Shown here: positions 43,501-53,393 of the stretch, piece by piece
Numbering within the stretch: the first letter of the stretch is position 1
How the letters are laid out: each line of letters starts with the position of its first letter
IMG/VR virus record: IMGVR_UViG_3300030114_000003
Span: 1 to 64,000 of that record
Direction: 5' to 3' (one strand)
DNA length: 64,000 bases
Origin: a virus
Position numbers and translations under genes: made by a program
The notes under the pieces: model-generated
What the model saw: the letters and a program-made list of their open reading frames with translations, nothing else
Databases searched by the model: none
Told to the model about the DNA's origin: nothing

Positions 43501-46500
43501 TAATGAAGATATAGCAAAAAGAACTCATTTAAAAATGAAGAATATGCTTCGAGGGAAAGAACAAGATTCAGATGATTATAATGATACAATGTCTACTATG
43601 TTGAATATGATTAATCATGATAAGATAAAAGAATCTTTCTCTTCTCAAGAAAAAAATAATCAATATGCTGGTATATTAAAAACTGTATTAGGTGAATTAA
43701 AAAACCCTTCTAAAGATGGTAATATATTTACAGATTATCTAGACCAAATGAAAGGTGAATTAAAGAATGCTGCTACTAAAGTCTTTTCTGGTTTAACTAA
43801 TGGTAATGAAGAATTAACTCCAGAGAAAATATTAGCAGAAAAGAAGAAAGTATCTAATTTTATATCAGAAGCATCTAAAGGAATTACAACTTATGCTCCT
43901 GAAGCTATAGGTTCAGCATTACTAGGTTCAGGTGTATCTTTAGTCACAGGAATGTTAGGTGGACCATTATTAGGAGCTGCAATTGGAGCAGGAATATCTA
44001 TAACTAAACATTCTGAGACAATGCAAAACTGGTTGTTTGGTGAGGAATTTACTGATGAAAATGGGGATAAACAACGTAAAGGTGGATTCGTCGCAAAAGC
44101 CACAAGTAGTAAATTTGTAAATAAAATGAAGAAGTTATTGCCAGATTTAAAGAATTATGGAATTGTGGGTGGAGTTGCAGGATTGTTACCATTTATGCCT
44201 TTTGGTCCAATAGGTGGAGTTATGTTAGGTGCATCTTTTGCTTATGCTAAAGATACTGGTAGAATGAAAGAATGGTTATTCGGTAAAAATAATGAATCGT
44301 GGTTAGGTAAAAAGAAAGAAAAGATGAAATCAATGTTGCCTAGAATTGGAGCAGGAGCTTTGGTTGCTGCTATAGCAAGTCCATTACCATTTGGTATTAT
44401 GGGAAATGCTTTTCTTGGTTCTGCTATTGGTATGGCTACAACATCAGAAAAATTCCAAAACTTTATATTCGGTAAACCAGATGGTCATGGTAAATATATC
44501 GGTGGACTATTACCTCATTTTAGAGAAAAGATTGTAGATCCTATGTCTGCTTTTTTAAAAGAGAAAAGGGATGGAGCTGTAACGTGGTTTAAGAAGAATG
44601 TGTTCGAAAAATTAGCTACATCTGTAAAACCATTCTCTAAACAAATGGAATTAATGGCTAAAGGTCTAGGTAAAGGTGTTCTTAAAATATTTGATAAAAT
44701 AATTGAAAGTAGTTTAGGTGTACCGTTATCTAAGTTAGTAGCACAAATCGCTGGTCCTGTAGGTAAAGCATTAACATGGATAAGTAGTAAGGCATTAAAG
44801 GGATTAATCGGAGCACCTATAGGATTAATAAATATGGCTGGTAATCGTTTAAGAAAACGTCAAATAAAAAATGGTACTGCTGATTATATGACTGCTTCTG
44901 AAAGATTAGACTTTAGAAGAAAACATGCAATGGGATTAGGAGATAAAACCTCTGAATTTGATCAATTAATTGACGGGTTCACTCAAGGTGATTCTAAGAA
45001 ACTTAATATGATGAGAGATAGTTTTTCTAATATGAGAACAGATTATAAGAAGAATAAATCTGATAGAGTATCTATGATAGACGATATGGGTGGGCATGTT
45101 AGTAAAGACGTTGGATACTTTACATCTAAGAAGATTATGAAATTGATTAGGGACGGCAAGAGTGATATAGCCTTTAAAATGATTGATAATATTAATCCTA
45201 AACATATGTCTGACGGTGAAAAAGAAACATTAAAAAGAAGTCTTGCTAGTAAAGTTAATAATTATAATACATCTGTAGATAAAGGATATAAACAAACAGA
45301 ATCTTATGTGGATTTCATGGATAAATTAAAAAAATCTGGTGTTAAAATTCCTAATAGTGTACTTAATAATCCTGAAAAATTATCGAAGTATATAGATCTA
45401 TTAGATAAAGAAATTAATGTAAATAAGAAAAAGAATGAAACTAAAACTCCAGAAGAAAGAATGGAAGTATTACAAGAACAAGAATCAGAAAGAAGTGAAA
45501 CATTTAGAGAAAAAATAAATAGTAAAATGGAAGAAATTATTACCACATTACATGATATAGCTCATCCATCTCCAAATTCAAATAGGGCTTTATCTGCATT
45601 TGATTCTTATAATTCAAAAGAGAAAAAGAAAATATTGAAAGATTCTGATAATAGATTATATTATATGAATACGAGAGGTGAAAAGGAATATGTAACCAAA
45701 GAAGAGATAGATGCAAATGAATTATCATATGATACAAAGGAAATTAATAAAAAACCAAATCTGATATCAATGCCTTCTAAATATAATCTTAAAGGAAATG
45801 TTAATAAGAATCAAAGAGATGAGGATGGTAGGGAATATCATATAGATGGTAATAATAATAAAATCTATAATAAAGGTGATATACAAACTCAAGAAGTTGA
45901 AAGAGATAATAAACAAGATAAAGTTTATAAAAATAAAATGATGACATTTTTATCTAGAAATGTTGAAAAAGTTAGGGGTAAAGCTGCTGATTTTATATCA
46001 AATTCTACAGATTTAAAAACCGTTGGTATAGCATCTACATTAATGAAAGGAATGTTAGGGTTTGCCTTCGCTCCACAATTAATTGGATTTGCTAAATCTA
46101 CAGTAATACCATATTTAAAAGATAAAGTAGTCCCATTCATTACTGGAACAATTATACCTGCTGTTGTAAGTGGTATAGGTGCAGTTGTTAAAGAAGGTGT
46201 ACTTGGTATAGGTGGATTCATTCTAAATGGATTTAAAGGATTCTTAACTCAATTTTATAATTCTACATTAGCTCATTTACCTGGACTTAGTCCTATAAAA
46301 GATTCTGATAATAATAGTCTAAAGAATAACAGTAAAATATATAAATCTAATAGTAGTGATGTTGGGTCTACTGTTTCTAATTCTATTTTTGGTGAATCTC
46401 ATACAGATTCTATAACAGGGGAAAAATATAATGAGATTGGTAATGGAACTAAAGCTATTAGTAGATATATATTAACTGGTGGAGCTACAGGAACCAAAGC

Positions 46501-49318
46501 ATTAAAAGGATTTGGATGGTTAGCTAATAAATCATCTAGAATTATTGGTAAAGGTTTTGATTTAGGAAAGAATATGCTTCATCCTTTAAAAACTATAATG
46601 GGGACAAATACTGCATCTAAATTAGGAAATATCACAAGAGGGGCAGGTTCATTAGTAGAAAAAAGTACCAATTTCATAGCAAAATCTGGTGGAATTATGA
46701 ATTCTGTATATAAAGGAATTGGTATGGATAAAGCATTGAGTGGAGCTATGGAAAGTATAAAAAAATTCTTATTTAATTTAGTTAGTAATCCTGAAATCGA
46801 AGCTCTTGTAGGTACAGAAAGAACCGTAAAGATTGTAGAAAAATTTATTCCTAAATTCTTAAGCGGATTGACTCAAAAAATAGCAGCGAATATAACAAAG
46901 GTATCTGCTAGATTAGCTGGTTTATCTACTGGTGGAGTATTAAATATAGCCCTTGCTATTGTGGACTTTGTAATGGGTTATTCTAATGCTCAAACTATAT
47001 TGGGTATCACAGAAGAACCAACATTCTTAGAAAAAGTTGGTTGTGGTCTTATGAAAGCTTTAACTGGATTGACTATAATTCTATCATTTTTACCTGATTC
47101 ATTCTTGATAGATTTAATATTCGATACATTATTACCTATATTTGGAATAGATAACACTGATCTACAACAACAACGTGAAAAAGCTAGACAAGAATATGAA
47201 GATTATAAAAAGAAAAATAATGTTGATATATCTATGGAAGACTATATTAATAAAAACAAAGGAAAAGGAAAATATATAGTTAATTCTATGACCGATACAA
47301 AAATAGATAAATATCAAGATTATATTAATAAACAAGACCAACCTACTTCTCAAAATGTAAATCCATTCAATAAGGTTGAAACTGTATCTCCAGGTGTAAT
47401 TGATTATCAAAATATAAATAAAAATAAAGTCATAGCAACAGATTCACAATCATCTAATAATAATAATAATAATAGTGTATCAGCTAAATATACTGGAAAT
47501 TTACCATGGCAAAATGTAGGTGGTGCTAATGAATCTAAAAAGTTATTTAATGGTGTTGGAGGAGAATCTACTTCTGATGGTGTTAATGCTATATTAAGAG
47601 GTAAGTTATCAGGAATGGGTCAAACATATATAGACTTAGGAAAAAAATATGGAGTAGATCCATCATTAGCTGCATCTATCATGATAAATGAAACTGGTGG
47701 AAATAGTCCTGCTTTAAACAATGATAATAATCCAGCAGGTATAATGGATTGGAATAATAATTGGAAAACAATAAAACATTTCGATTCATTAAATGAAGGA
47801 TTAGATTTTGCAATTAAGAATTTGGGTGATAATTATATAAAGAAAGGTTTAACTACTATTGATCAAATAGGTTCAAAATACGCACCAATAGGAGCAGCCA
47901 ATGATCCAAATGGTCAAAATAAAGATTGGGTTCCAACAGTAACTTCATTATATAAAAAGGCTACAGGTGATACTACACCAAATAATCCAGCTGCAACAGG
48001 TATATCATCTAGTACTAATAGTAGTTCAAGTAGTTCTAATGGGATTGCAGGATTTTTTAGTGATCTAAGTGGTGCTATCGGTAACTCTATGAACAATATA
48101 TTTGGATTTAATAAAGATGCAAACAGTTCTTCTATTGGTAATAGTAGTTCAGGAACAACTGTTTCAGGTAAACCAGGAGAAGTTATAAAGATAGCTCAAA
48201 GTTTCTTAGGCACTCCATATTTATGGGGAGGAACGACTCCTAATGGTTTTGATTGTTCAGGATTTGTTCAATATGTATTTAATAAAATGGGAATAGATGT
48301 TGGTAGAACAACTTACGATCAAAAGAATGCTGGTTTTCATGTAGATCAAAAAGATATTCAAGCAGGAGATATAGTATTATTCAAAGGGAGTTCATCACCA
48401 CCATCTCATGTTGGTATTTATATTGGAGATGATAAATATATTCATGCACCCAAAACAGGAGATGTTGTGAAAATATCAGACTTATCAAGTAGAAATGATA
48501 TATATGATATTAGAAGAGTATTAACAGGATCTTCTGTAGGTGGAGCTGTTTACAAAGGTGTTGGAGGAGCTATAGAGAATTTCTTTAGTAATAGTCTAAA
48601 AGGTAATGTTACTTCTGGATTTGGTCTTAGAGATACTACTGGTTCTATACCTAAAAATCATACTGGAATAGATATTGGAGCTGCTAAAGGCACATCGATT
48701 AAATCTCCGATATCAGGAACAGTAGTCCAAAATAAATCGACTAAAGATAGTAACGGGTTAGGTAATTTATTAGTTGTGAAAGATGCTATTGGTGGAGAAC
48801 ATTATTTTGGACACATGAATGAATCTAGCAATCTCAAACCAGGAGATAGTATAAAAGAAGGTCAAGGTATAGGAAATATTGGTTCTACAGGAAATAGTAC
48901 AGGTCCACATTTACATTATGAAACTAGACAAAATGGAGTTCCTGTAAATCCAGATACCTATATGAGAAGAACTTTTGAAATAAATAATAATGGGATTGGT
49001 GGAGAAAATGAAGATAATTCTAATATAACTAAAACCCAATCGCAATCTTCACTTAAAGATAATCCTGAGATTGGGAAGTTTTTACAAAGTGTTATTACTA
49101 TTTTAACTAATATTTGTGTAAATACTACACCAATATCTGATATGGTTAAACTATTATCAGATAATGGTAATGATAATAAACAAACTAGTTCTAATAATGA
49201 TATCCAATCGAAGAAACAAAACATTTTAAATAAAATTCAAAAGGCTACTCAAAGCAATCAGGATATATCTCTTTCTGAAATAATGAAAGATATGGAAAAC
49301 TTAGCATTAGGAAATTAA
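40586..49318 (+). CDS. Tail tape-measure protein with three peptidoglycan hydrolase domains
   Basis: 2910 residues behind AAAGGAGG. Coiled N-terminal half, then HYATGTDNVDQDTVAVISRG (about 925), the ATG.dNV..d.iavlS.GE text of tape-measure proteins, and glycine/alanine-rich hydrophobic stretches (about 1110-1300 and 1800-1880) that may form the membrane-crossing part. C-terminal lytic section: glucosaminidase-like at about 2325-2461 (YGVDPSLAASIMINETGGNS, the ETG motif), NlpC/P60 at about 2531-2648 (FDCSGFVQYVF with catalytic Cys; SHVGIYIGDD with His), and M23 peptidase at about 2671-2795 (HTGIDIG, GPHLHYE). It sets tail length and locally opens the cell wall. Three hydrolases in one chain is uncommon. 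Confidence 0.9.
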   Translation: MANLLGYSTNVAKSIVYATVNHVSENMSSVKDFKETNADLFRSAYSDIINYKQTYKRMMDYTKKSQVYTAGEQLKKSLMEDLRDGTFYNTKRIDQISAEQSGMNFDDEFEGLDNFNFDDEDFNDSPSPSNDNMISSNIHQSSEANANAISSAIVRSTEYSTQVSKENTNLLYVQNTKSNQMFSKHLGVINDNIGSMMPVVDITKSMAENQKKYYEESTKLLQDQTALLREISTKMNTIIGPEKKESKKKKSYSDIAIGGIPDIKEYFSHVKENVMNNPDLGLITSTLNSMGDDTNVLKMLAANPLGMLMEGFVSKFIIGNGLKKSMGKIDKTASSLFGSLTAKLNGFTDEDRGDNPFTDKIRELTKIFSPDTGLKKSLSPAKYHRGEMKWNGISDKTLNDVIPQQLAKIISLLSGMPAQIFDHEKGTFVEQHQIKKNFDNLKQGYADSATRDIENEMKEMSKYINLTYSEQESLFKDMKSMLNTIYDKGILFEYNNKNLDHSYYNIQDSDNYEIIKGLFEGSNQDTKKMLSQNIMRSRADQKNHLTDIENKGNSVYNTIDNNLFGKDDYRVDEKGNVKKNSTLTYKNSPLNVNSDKGYSGFWYLDQILRELRFIRSNNTSSTGRRRGTSLTTPNIDTYNIPDNNSTSTEDLREIETRRRSEASYEVTKRKAKDNHGLINTTDYDSDKLQRGVAGKIYNVKETEEFRRNSLLQNRTSFIHEIMNDLDETGTSYDKIKTMTDKIKSIVDKPNQIMSRVFDKIDNKLYSLIYGVGEKADDRSFVTVMIDKLKENFNKFSTWLDERVIDPLTDKIKDLGIKDKLNDILERTGLKDLGAKVKEYLFGSKENGVDGLFSEIGRGIKSVFSGAWDSTKNAFGTVFSPITSKIKGKFSGLNRGEDRAAETFSSDIGTVINNYMNNEVPHYATGTDNVDQDTVAVISRGEAVLPVKEAEQWRNFKKFIKTSVNDVNSDKVSNEDIAKRTHLKMKNMLRGKEQDSDDYNDTMSTMLNMINHDKIKESFSSQEKNNQYAGILKTVLGELKNPSKDGNIFTDYLDQMKGELKNAATKVFSGLTNGNEELTPEKILAEKKKVSNFISEASKGITTYAPEAIGSALLGSGVSLVTGMLGGPLLGAAIGAGISITKHSETMQNWLFGEEFTDENGDKQRKGGFVAKATSSKFVNKMKKLLPDLKNYGIVGGVAGLLPFMPFGPIGGVMLGASFAYAKDTGRMKEWLFGKNNESWLGKKKEKMKSMLPRIGAGALVAAIASPLPFGIMGNAFLGSAIGMATTSEKFQNFIFGKPDGHGKYIGGLLPHFREKIVDPMSAFLKEKRDGAVTWFKKNVFEKLATSVKPFSKQMELMAKGLGKGVLKIFDKIIESSLGVPLSKLVAQIAGPVGKALTWISSKALKGLIGAPIGLINMAGNRLRKRQIKNGTADYMTASERLDFRRKHAMGLGDKTSEFDQLIDGFTQGDSKKLNMMRDSFSNMRTDYKKNKSDRVSMIDDMGGHVSKDVGYFTSKKIMKLIRDGKSDIAFKMIDNINPKHMSDGEKETLKRSLASKVNNYNTSVDKGYKQTESYVDFMDKLKKSGVKIPNSVLNNPEKLSKYIDLLDKEINVNKKKNETKTPEERMEVLQEQESERSETFREKINSKMEEIITTLHDIAHPSPNSNRALSAFDSYNSKEKKKILKDSDNRLYYMNTRGEKEYVTKEEIDANELSYDTKEINKKPNLISMPSKYNLKGNVNKNQRDEDGREYHIDGNNNKIYNKGDIQTQEVERDNKQDKVYKNKMMTFLSRNVEKVRGKAADFISNSTDLKTVGIASTLMKGMLGFAFAPQLIGFAKSTVIPYLKDKVVPFITGTIIPAVVSGIGAVVKEGVLGIGGFILNGFKGFLTQFYNSTLAHLPGLSPIKDSDNNSLKNNSKIYKSNSSDVGSTVSNSIFGESHTDSITGEKYNEIGNGTKAISRYILTGGATGTKALKGFGWLANKSSRIIGKGFDLGKNMLHPLKTIMGTNTASKLGNITRGAGSLVEKSTNFIAKSGGIMNSVYKGIGMDKALSGAMESIKKFLFNLVSNPEIEALVGTERTVKIVEKFIPKFLSGLTQKIAANITKVSARLAGLSTGGVLNIALAIVDFVMGYSNAQTILGITEEPTFLEKVGCGLMKALTGLTIILSFLPDSFLIDLIFDTLLPIFGIDNTDLQQQREKARQEYEDYKKKNNVDISMEDYINKNKGKGKYIVNSMTDTKIDKYQDYINKQDQPTSQNVNPFNKVETVSPGVIDYQNINKNKVIATDSQSSNNNNNNSVSAKYTGNLPWQNVGGANESKKLFNGVGGESTSDGVNAILRGKLSGMGQTYIDLGKKYGVDPSLAASIMINETGGNSPALNNDNNPAGIMDWNNNWKTIKHFDSLNEGLDFAIKNLGDNYIKKGLTTIDQIGSKYAPIGAANDPNGQNKDWVPTVTSLYKKATGDTTPNNPAATGISSSTNSSSSSSNGIAGFFSDLSGAIGNSMNNIFGFNKDANSSSIGNSSSGTTVSGKPGEVIKIAQSFLGTPYLWGGTTPNGFDCSGFVQYVFNKMGIDVGRTTYDQKNAGFHVDQKDIQAGDIVLFKGSSSPPSHVGIYIGDDKYIHAPKTGDVVKISDLSSRNDIYDIRRVLTGSSVGGAVYKGVGGAIENFFSNSLKGNVTSGFGLRDTTGSIPKNHTGIDIGAAKGTSIKSPISGTVVQNKSTKDSNGLGNLLVVKDAIGGEHYFGHMNESSNLKPGDSIKEGQGIGNIGSTGNSTGPHLHYETRQNGVPVNPDTYMRRTFEINNNGIGGENEDNSNITKTQSQSSLKDNPEIGKFLQSVITILTNICVNTTPISDMVKLLSDNGNDNKQTSSNNDIQSKKQNILNKIQKATQSNQDISLSEIMKDMENLALGN

Positions 49319-49327
49319 GATAAAACG

Positions 49328-49362
49328 GTTCAGGTGGTTTATACCATCTGAACATTTTATTA
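49328..49362 (+). terminator. Intrinsic terminator, rightward
   Basis: Hairpin GTTCAGGTGG / CCATCTGAAC (49328-49337, 49344-49353) followed by ATTTTATTAT, just after the tape-measure stop. Confidence 0.85.
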
Positions 49363-49381
49363 TATAAGGGAGGCGATTAAT

Positions 49382-51238
49382 GTGAGTGTACAAGCTATGA
49401 TGCAAAGTGATATAAATATATATAATAATATGAATTCAGATAATAGAACTAAATTTTTAGGAGTATGTACATCAGGTACAACTGTTGATGTTACAGTTGT
49501 AAATGATTATTGGTATACTGTTACTAATGATAAAGGGATTACAGGTTATAGTGAAAAAAGTTCAGCTTTTAAAATTTTAACAGATGGAAAAGATATTACT
49601 GAAACTAAATCTGGTGATTTAGAATATATAGATTATCTTATATATATAAATACTTCTGTTATACAATTATTAGAAAATGCCAATACTAATTCTAGTATTA
49701 TTGGAAGCTTAACAAAAGGTGAAGAAGTTAAAGTAACAAAAAAATCTGGAAATTGGTTTTATGTACAAGATAAAGGATGGTTCGATTCTAGTTCTATTGT
49801 AAATAAATATATTGTTGAAACTAATAATATATCAACTGTGACAACAACAGATCAAGTGAGTGATGAAAAAGCTCAATTTAATTTATCATCTAATTATGAT
49901 TTCTTTTCAACTTCATCAACTGCAACACAACAAATATTACATTCTAAAAGAGGTATATTTGGTATGCCGTATCAATATATGGATAATTGTGACCCTAAAT
50001 TAATTATAGATAATAAACCAACTGCTTTTGGTAGAAAATATGCAGAAAAATTAGTACAAAATATGCCACTATTATTAATTACACCAGGTAAACCTAAATT
50101 TATGAAAAAATTTAATTCTAGTGATAAGAAAAACGTATTATCGTCTTTAGCCCAAAATGATGAGAGTACTTTAAATCAATTATTAAACAATTCTAATGGT
50201 AAATTTTATTCTCTAGAATTTGCATATGATATATATTTTGACGTAGTAAATCCTATGTTAAAAAACATCGCAAGACTTATGAATTTAGGTGATAGAACTA
50301 TAGATGGAACATCACTTAGTAATTATAATTGGTCGAATTTTAGAGATGTACCTATTCAATCTTTTATTTCGTCTAAAGAATCTATTGCTATTTATATAGA
50401 CTCAGAAACTCAAATACAAGAATCATTTACAAATAGTATAGGTCAAAGTTCATTAGCAGGTTCAATGAATAATTTAAGTGATATGTCTAGGGAAATTCAA
50501 TTTTTATTAGGATCAACATCTGGTGCACAATTTGAAGCTTTTAAAAAAGAAAACTATGATACTTCTAAAAAATCTTTAGATGCTTTTGTGGATAAATTTA
50601 GTAGTATATTACCGAATGGAATTGCTGATAGATTAACAGAAGGTGCATTAACTGTTGCTACTGGTGGTAAATTAATATTTCCTGAAATATGGAATGATTC
50701 TGAATTTAGTAAATCTTATGAAGTTACGGTTAAATTAAGAACTCCAGATCCAACTCCTTTTTCAATTTATATGGATTTATATGTACCCTTATGTCATTTA
50801 TTGGGATTAGTAGCTCCAGTTCAATTAAATGGTAACGGATATACCTCACCATTTTTAATCAGAGCTTATTATAAAGGAATGTTTGATATAGATATGGGTA
50901 TAATCACAAACATGTCTATAAATAAAGGAGACAAAGGATCATGGACATTAAATGGATTACCAACAACAATAGATGTTACTTTTACTATAAAAGAATTATA
51001 TAATGTATTCTCATTATCTCAAGAAAGTCAGATAAGTAATATGTTAACTAATACAGCTGAAATGGATTACCTTGCAAATTTATGTGGTATAAATGTGAAT
51101 AATGTGGATATTCAAAGAAGTATAAAATACTACTATTACAATTTAAAGGAAAGTACTAAAAACAAAGTGACATTTAATAGTTTCTTAGGGACTCAAGCAT
51201 ATGTCTCAAATATAATGTCTAACATATTTGGCAAATAA
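49382..51238 (+). CDS. SH3b-containing virion protein, probable tail/baseplate
   Basis: 618 residues, GTG start at 49382 behind GGGAGG. Two SH3b-like repeats at the N-terminus: about 25-75 (TTVDVTVVNDYWYTVTNDKG, ITGYSEKSSAF) and about 95-150 (LTKGEEVKVTKKSGNWFYVQ, GWFDSSSIVNKY); these bind cell-wall or protein partners. Then a larger domain with FGRKYAEKLVQNMPLLLITP (about 215) and MYMDLYVPLCHLLGLVAPV-like text near 475 (as IYMDLYVPLCHLLGLVAPV), which suggests a conserved tail component. It follows the tape measure, the usual place for distal tail or hub proteins. Role by position and SH3b; no enzyme motif. Confidence 0.7.
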   Translation: MSVQAMMQSDINIYNNMNSDNRTKFLGVCTSGTTVDVTVVNDYWYTVTNDKGITGYSEKSSAFKILTDGKDITETKSGDLEYIDYLIYINTSVIQLLENANTNSSIIGSLTKGEEVKVTKKSGNWFYVQDKGWFDSSSIVNKYIVETNNISTVTTTDQVSDEKAQFNLSSNYDFFSTSSTATQQILHSKRGIFGMPYQYMDNCDPKLIIDNKPTAFGRKYAEKLVQNMPLLLITPGKPKFMKKFNSSDKKNVLSSLAQNDESTLNQLLNNSNGKFYSLEFAYDIYFDVVNPMLKNIARLMNLGDRTIDGTSLSNYNWSNFRDVPIQSFISSKESIAIYIDSETQIQESFTNSIGQSSLAGSMNNLSDMSREIQFLLGSTSGAQFEAFKKENYDTSKKSLDAFVDKFSSILPNGIADRLTEGALTVATGGKLIFPEIWNDSEFSKSYEVTVKLRTPDPTPFSIYMDLYVPLCHLLGLVAPVQLNGNGYTSPFLIRAYYKGMFDIDMGIITNMSINKGDKGSWTLNGLPTTIDVTFTIKELYNVFSLSQESQISNMLTNTAEMDYLANLCGINVNNVDIQRSIKYYYYNLKESTKNKVTFNSFLGTQAYVSNIMSNIFGK

Positions 51239-51258
51239 TATGTTAGACTTTTATATAT
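51217..51258 (+). terminator. Intrinsic terminator, rightward, overlapping the stop codon
   Basis: Hairpin GTCTAACATAT / ATATGTTAGAC (51217-51227, 51238-51248) followed by TTTTATATAT. The 5' arm lies in the last codons of the SH3b gene. Confidence 0.8.
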
Positions 51259-51298
51259 CTCTAAACTTATAATTGACACATGATAAGGGGGATATGTT

Positions 51299-52015
51299 AT
51301 GAAACAAAATAGAGCAGTTAAAGCTAAAGAATATGAAACTAAATATGGTAATATACCTTTAGATTATAAAGAAAGATTAGAATATCTTTATGACAGTTTA
51401 AATATAAATGAAAAAAAAGGTAATGAAATATTAAATCAAAGAGATATGATGTTAGGTAGTTTATATTATACAGATTTTAAAATTATATTATATGAACAAC
51501 CAGAAGGAACTCCAAGACCTAGATTTAGATTAATTAATAGAAAAAATATTGGACAAGCTGCTATGAATAATGGTCAATTTGTTCATGTCTATTCAATAAA
51601 CGCTAAAGATGATCAAGTCTTTATACAAAGATTATTAGGAAATGATTTAATACAATTAGATCAATTTATATATACTCCATGTGAAGTTTATTTTAATGCT
51701 TATTTTAAAACACCATCAGCTTACAGTCAAAAAGATACATATTTAGCAGAATTAGGATTACATAGACCTCTTACTAAACCAGATTGGGATAATATAGGAA
51801 AAAAATATTCTGATATGTTTAATGGTAATATATGGATAGATGATACTTTAGTTGTAGATGGAAAAGTAAGCAAATTCTATTCAATATTACCAAGAGTAGA
51901 AATTACGGTAAGATATCTTAATATGTTATATAATAAATATCAATACAATAATGTAAAAAATAGAATGGAATCAGACACTATACAATATTTTGGAGGGGAT
52001 AATAATGGATTGTAA
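51299..52015 (+). CDS. RusA-type Holliday junction resolvase
   Basis: 238 residues, ATG behind AAGGGGGA. Residues about 70-76 hold PRPRFRL and the core is KPDWDN (160-165), IWIDDTLVVDGKVSKFYS (178-195) and PRVEITVRY: the KPDxDN...DDxxV...K text of RusA, whose aspartates bind Mg and cut branched DNA. The N-terminal 60 residues are extra compared with E. coli RusA (120 residues). Located among tail genes rather than replication genes. It overlaps the following gene by 11 bases, so they are coupled. Likely resolves branched concatemers before packaging. Confidence 0.88.
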   Translation: MKQNRAVKAKEYETKYGNIPLDYKERLEYLYDSLNINEKKGNEILNQRDMMLGSLYYTDFKIILYEQPEGTPRPRFRLINRKNIGQAAMNNGQFVHVYSINAKDDQVFIQRLLGNDLIQLDQFIYTPCEVYFNAYFKTPSAYSQKDTYLAELGLHRPLTKPDWDNIGKKYSDMFNGNIWIDDTLVVDGKVSKFYSILPRVEITVRYLNMLYNKYQYNNVKNRMESDTIQYFGGDNNGL

Positions 52016-52406
52016 ACAACAAATGTATTTAAGATTTATTTTTAATAGTTCTTTTAATAGAGCTGATCTAATGATATCAATGAAAAGTGTTCTAGAAGAT
52101 CATATAAAAGGAACTATTATAAATGCAGCTGGACAATCAGATTCATTTGACATATTTGTAGATGAAAAAGAATTAATAGATAAACCTATATTAGAAAATA
52201 AAATAGCATTATCTATAGTAGATTATACAAAAAGAAATTATATCGTATTCAAAAGAGCCTATGAAGAATTTGATTTTAATAATAGAGAAATGAAAAATTA
52301 TTTGACTAAAGAAGGTTTGACAGATATTCTTATGAATACTGATAAAAACAAATTTTTATTTAATCTAAATATATTTAATAATTGCATCAGAGTAACTTAT
52401 AGATAA
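52005..52406 (+). CDS. Unknown protein, 133 aa
   Basis: ATG at 52005 (MDCKQQMYLRFIFNSSFNRA) behind TTGGAGGGG, overlapping the resolvase stop. Alpha/beta, charged, no membrane segment. It is the last gene before the convergent terminator. Translational coupling to RusA suggests a partner, but nothing in the sequence proves it. Confidence 0.65.
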   Translation: MDCKQQMYLRFIFNSSFNRADLMISMKSVLEDHIKGTIINAAGQSDSFDIFVDEKELIDKPILENKIALSIVDYTKRNYIVFKRAYEEFDFNNREMKNYLTKEGLTDILMNTDKNKFLFNLNIFNNCIRVTYR

Positions 52407-52409
52407 AAT

Positions 52410-52437
52410 ATACCCATAGGATAATTCCTATGGGTAT
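52410..52437. terminator. Bidirectional terminator between convergent genes
   Basis: Hairpin ATACCCATAGG / CCTATGGGTAT (52410-52420, 52427-52437) with T-runs on both strands: TTTTACT rightward, and TTTTATC-type leftward. It separates the rightward gene ending at 52406 from the leftward gene ending at 52442. Confidence 0.88.
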
Positions 52438-52441
52438 TTTA

Positions 52442-53362
52442 CTATAAAATTCTTAAATTATCAACTTGTTCCTTAATATATTCAGGAGATAAATGTTGTG
52501 CTCCAGTTGTATTAAGCATCTCCATAAATCCATACATTATTTTACAATGATCTGATATTTTATCAAAATCAGGTAGACCTGATTCTTCAAAAAACTTTTC
52601 TTTTAAATCATTATCCTTATAACATGATTCTATTATATTATACATCATAGATTCAAAAATTGTTTTCTTTGAATTCCTAATCTCATTTTCTTTTTGTTTA
52701 TTTTGCATTTTTGTATATTCCATAATCTCCTCAGTCATATTAGCATTAATATTTTCTCTTGACTGAATCATTATATTTTCAATATCTCTTTTCTTTTCTG
52801 TATTATTTATATTGAATTGATTAAAAGCATCAGCAACTCTTAATTTTACTGTATCTTGCACATCTCCTACATCTGCAATACTGTCTATTTTCTCATAGAA
52901 GTCTTCTTTATCAGTAGGATCTATAATTTCATCTTTATTATTTCTAGCTTTCTCACATATTATCTCAGAATACTCTACTACTAATCTTGTTAATTCTGAT
53001 AATAAATATGACTCTTCAGAAAATTTATTCATAAGATTATCAACACCTGATTCATTTACAAAAGAGCTGACTAAATGTTTTTTTAATAAAGCTGCATTTT
53101 CATACAATAAACTCTTTACACATTTAGAGAATATTCTATTTAAACCTTCAGATAATAATTCTTTTTCTACCTTAGATTTAAATATAGATTGTTTTGGTTG
53201 CATACCCATAAATCCGTATGATTCTTTATAATGATTATATCTTTCAATATCTTGTTGTTCCTCGGATAATCTTTGATCATAATTATTTTTACTTTCTAAT
53301 ATTCGTTCTTTTTCAATATTTTCTTTTTGAAGTTTTAAAATGTCAAGTACAGGATTTTTCAT
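52442..53362 (-). CDS. Coiled-coil protein, 306 aa, probable virion/assembly
   Basis: ATG at 53362 behind AAGGAGG. Almost wholly helical with coiled coils (EIMEYTKMQNKQKENEIRNS near 215-235). The central part includes LLSEGLNRIFSKCVKSLLYE. It is the terminal gene of a leftward three-gene block placed inside the late region. Role unknown; may be a scaffold or internal protein. Confidence 0.6.
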   Translation of the reverse strand: MKNPVLDILKLQKENIEKERILESKNNYDQRLSEEQQDIERYNHYKESYGFMGMQPKQSIFKSKVEKELLSEGLNRIFSKCVKSLLYENAALLKKHLVSSFVNESGVDNLMNKFSEESYLLSELTRLVVEYSEIICEKARNNKDEIIDPTDKEDFYEKIDSIADVGDVQDTVKLRVADAFNQFNINNTEKKRDIENIMIQSRENINANMTEEIMEYTKMQNKQKENEIRNSKKTIFESMMYNIIESCYKDNDLKEKFFEESGLPDFDKISDHCKIMYGFMEMLNTTGAQHLSPEYIKEQVDNLRIL

Positions 53363-53393
53363 AATTCATTCCTCCTTAAAATTATTGTAATGT

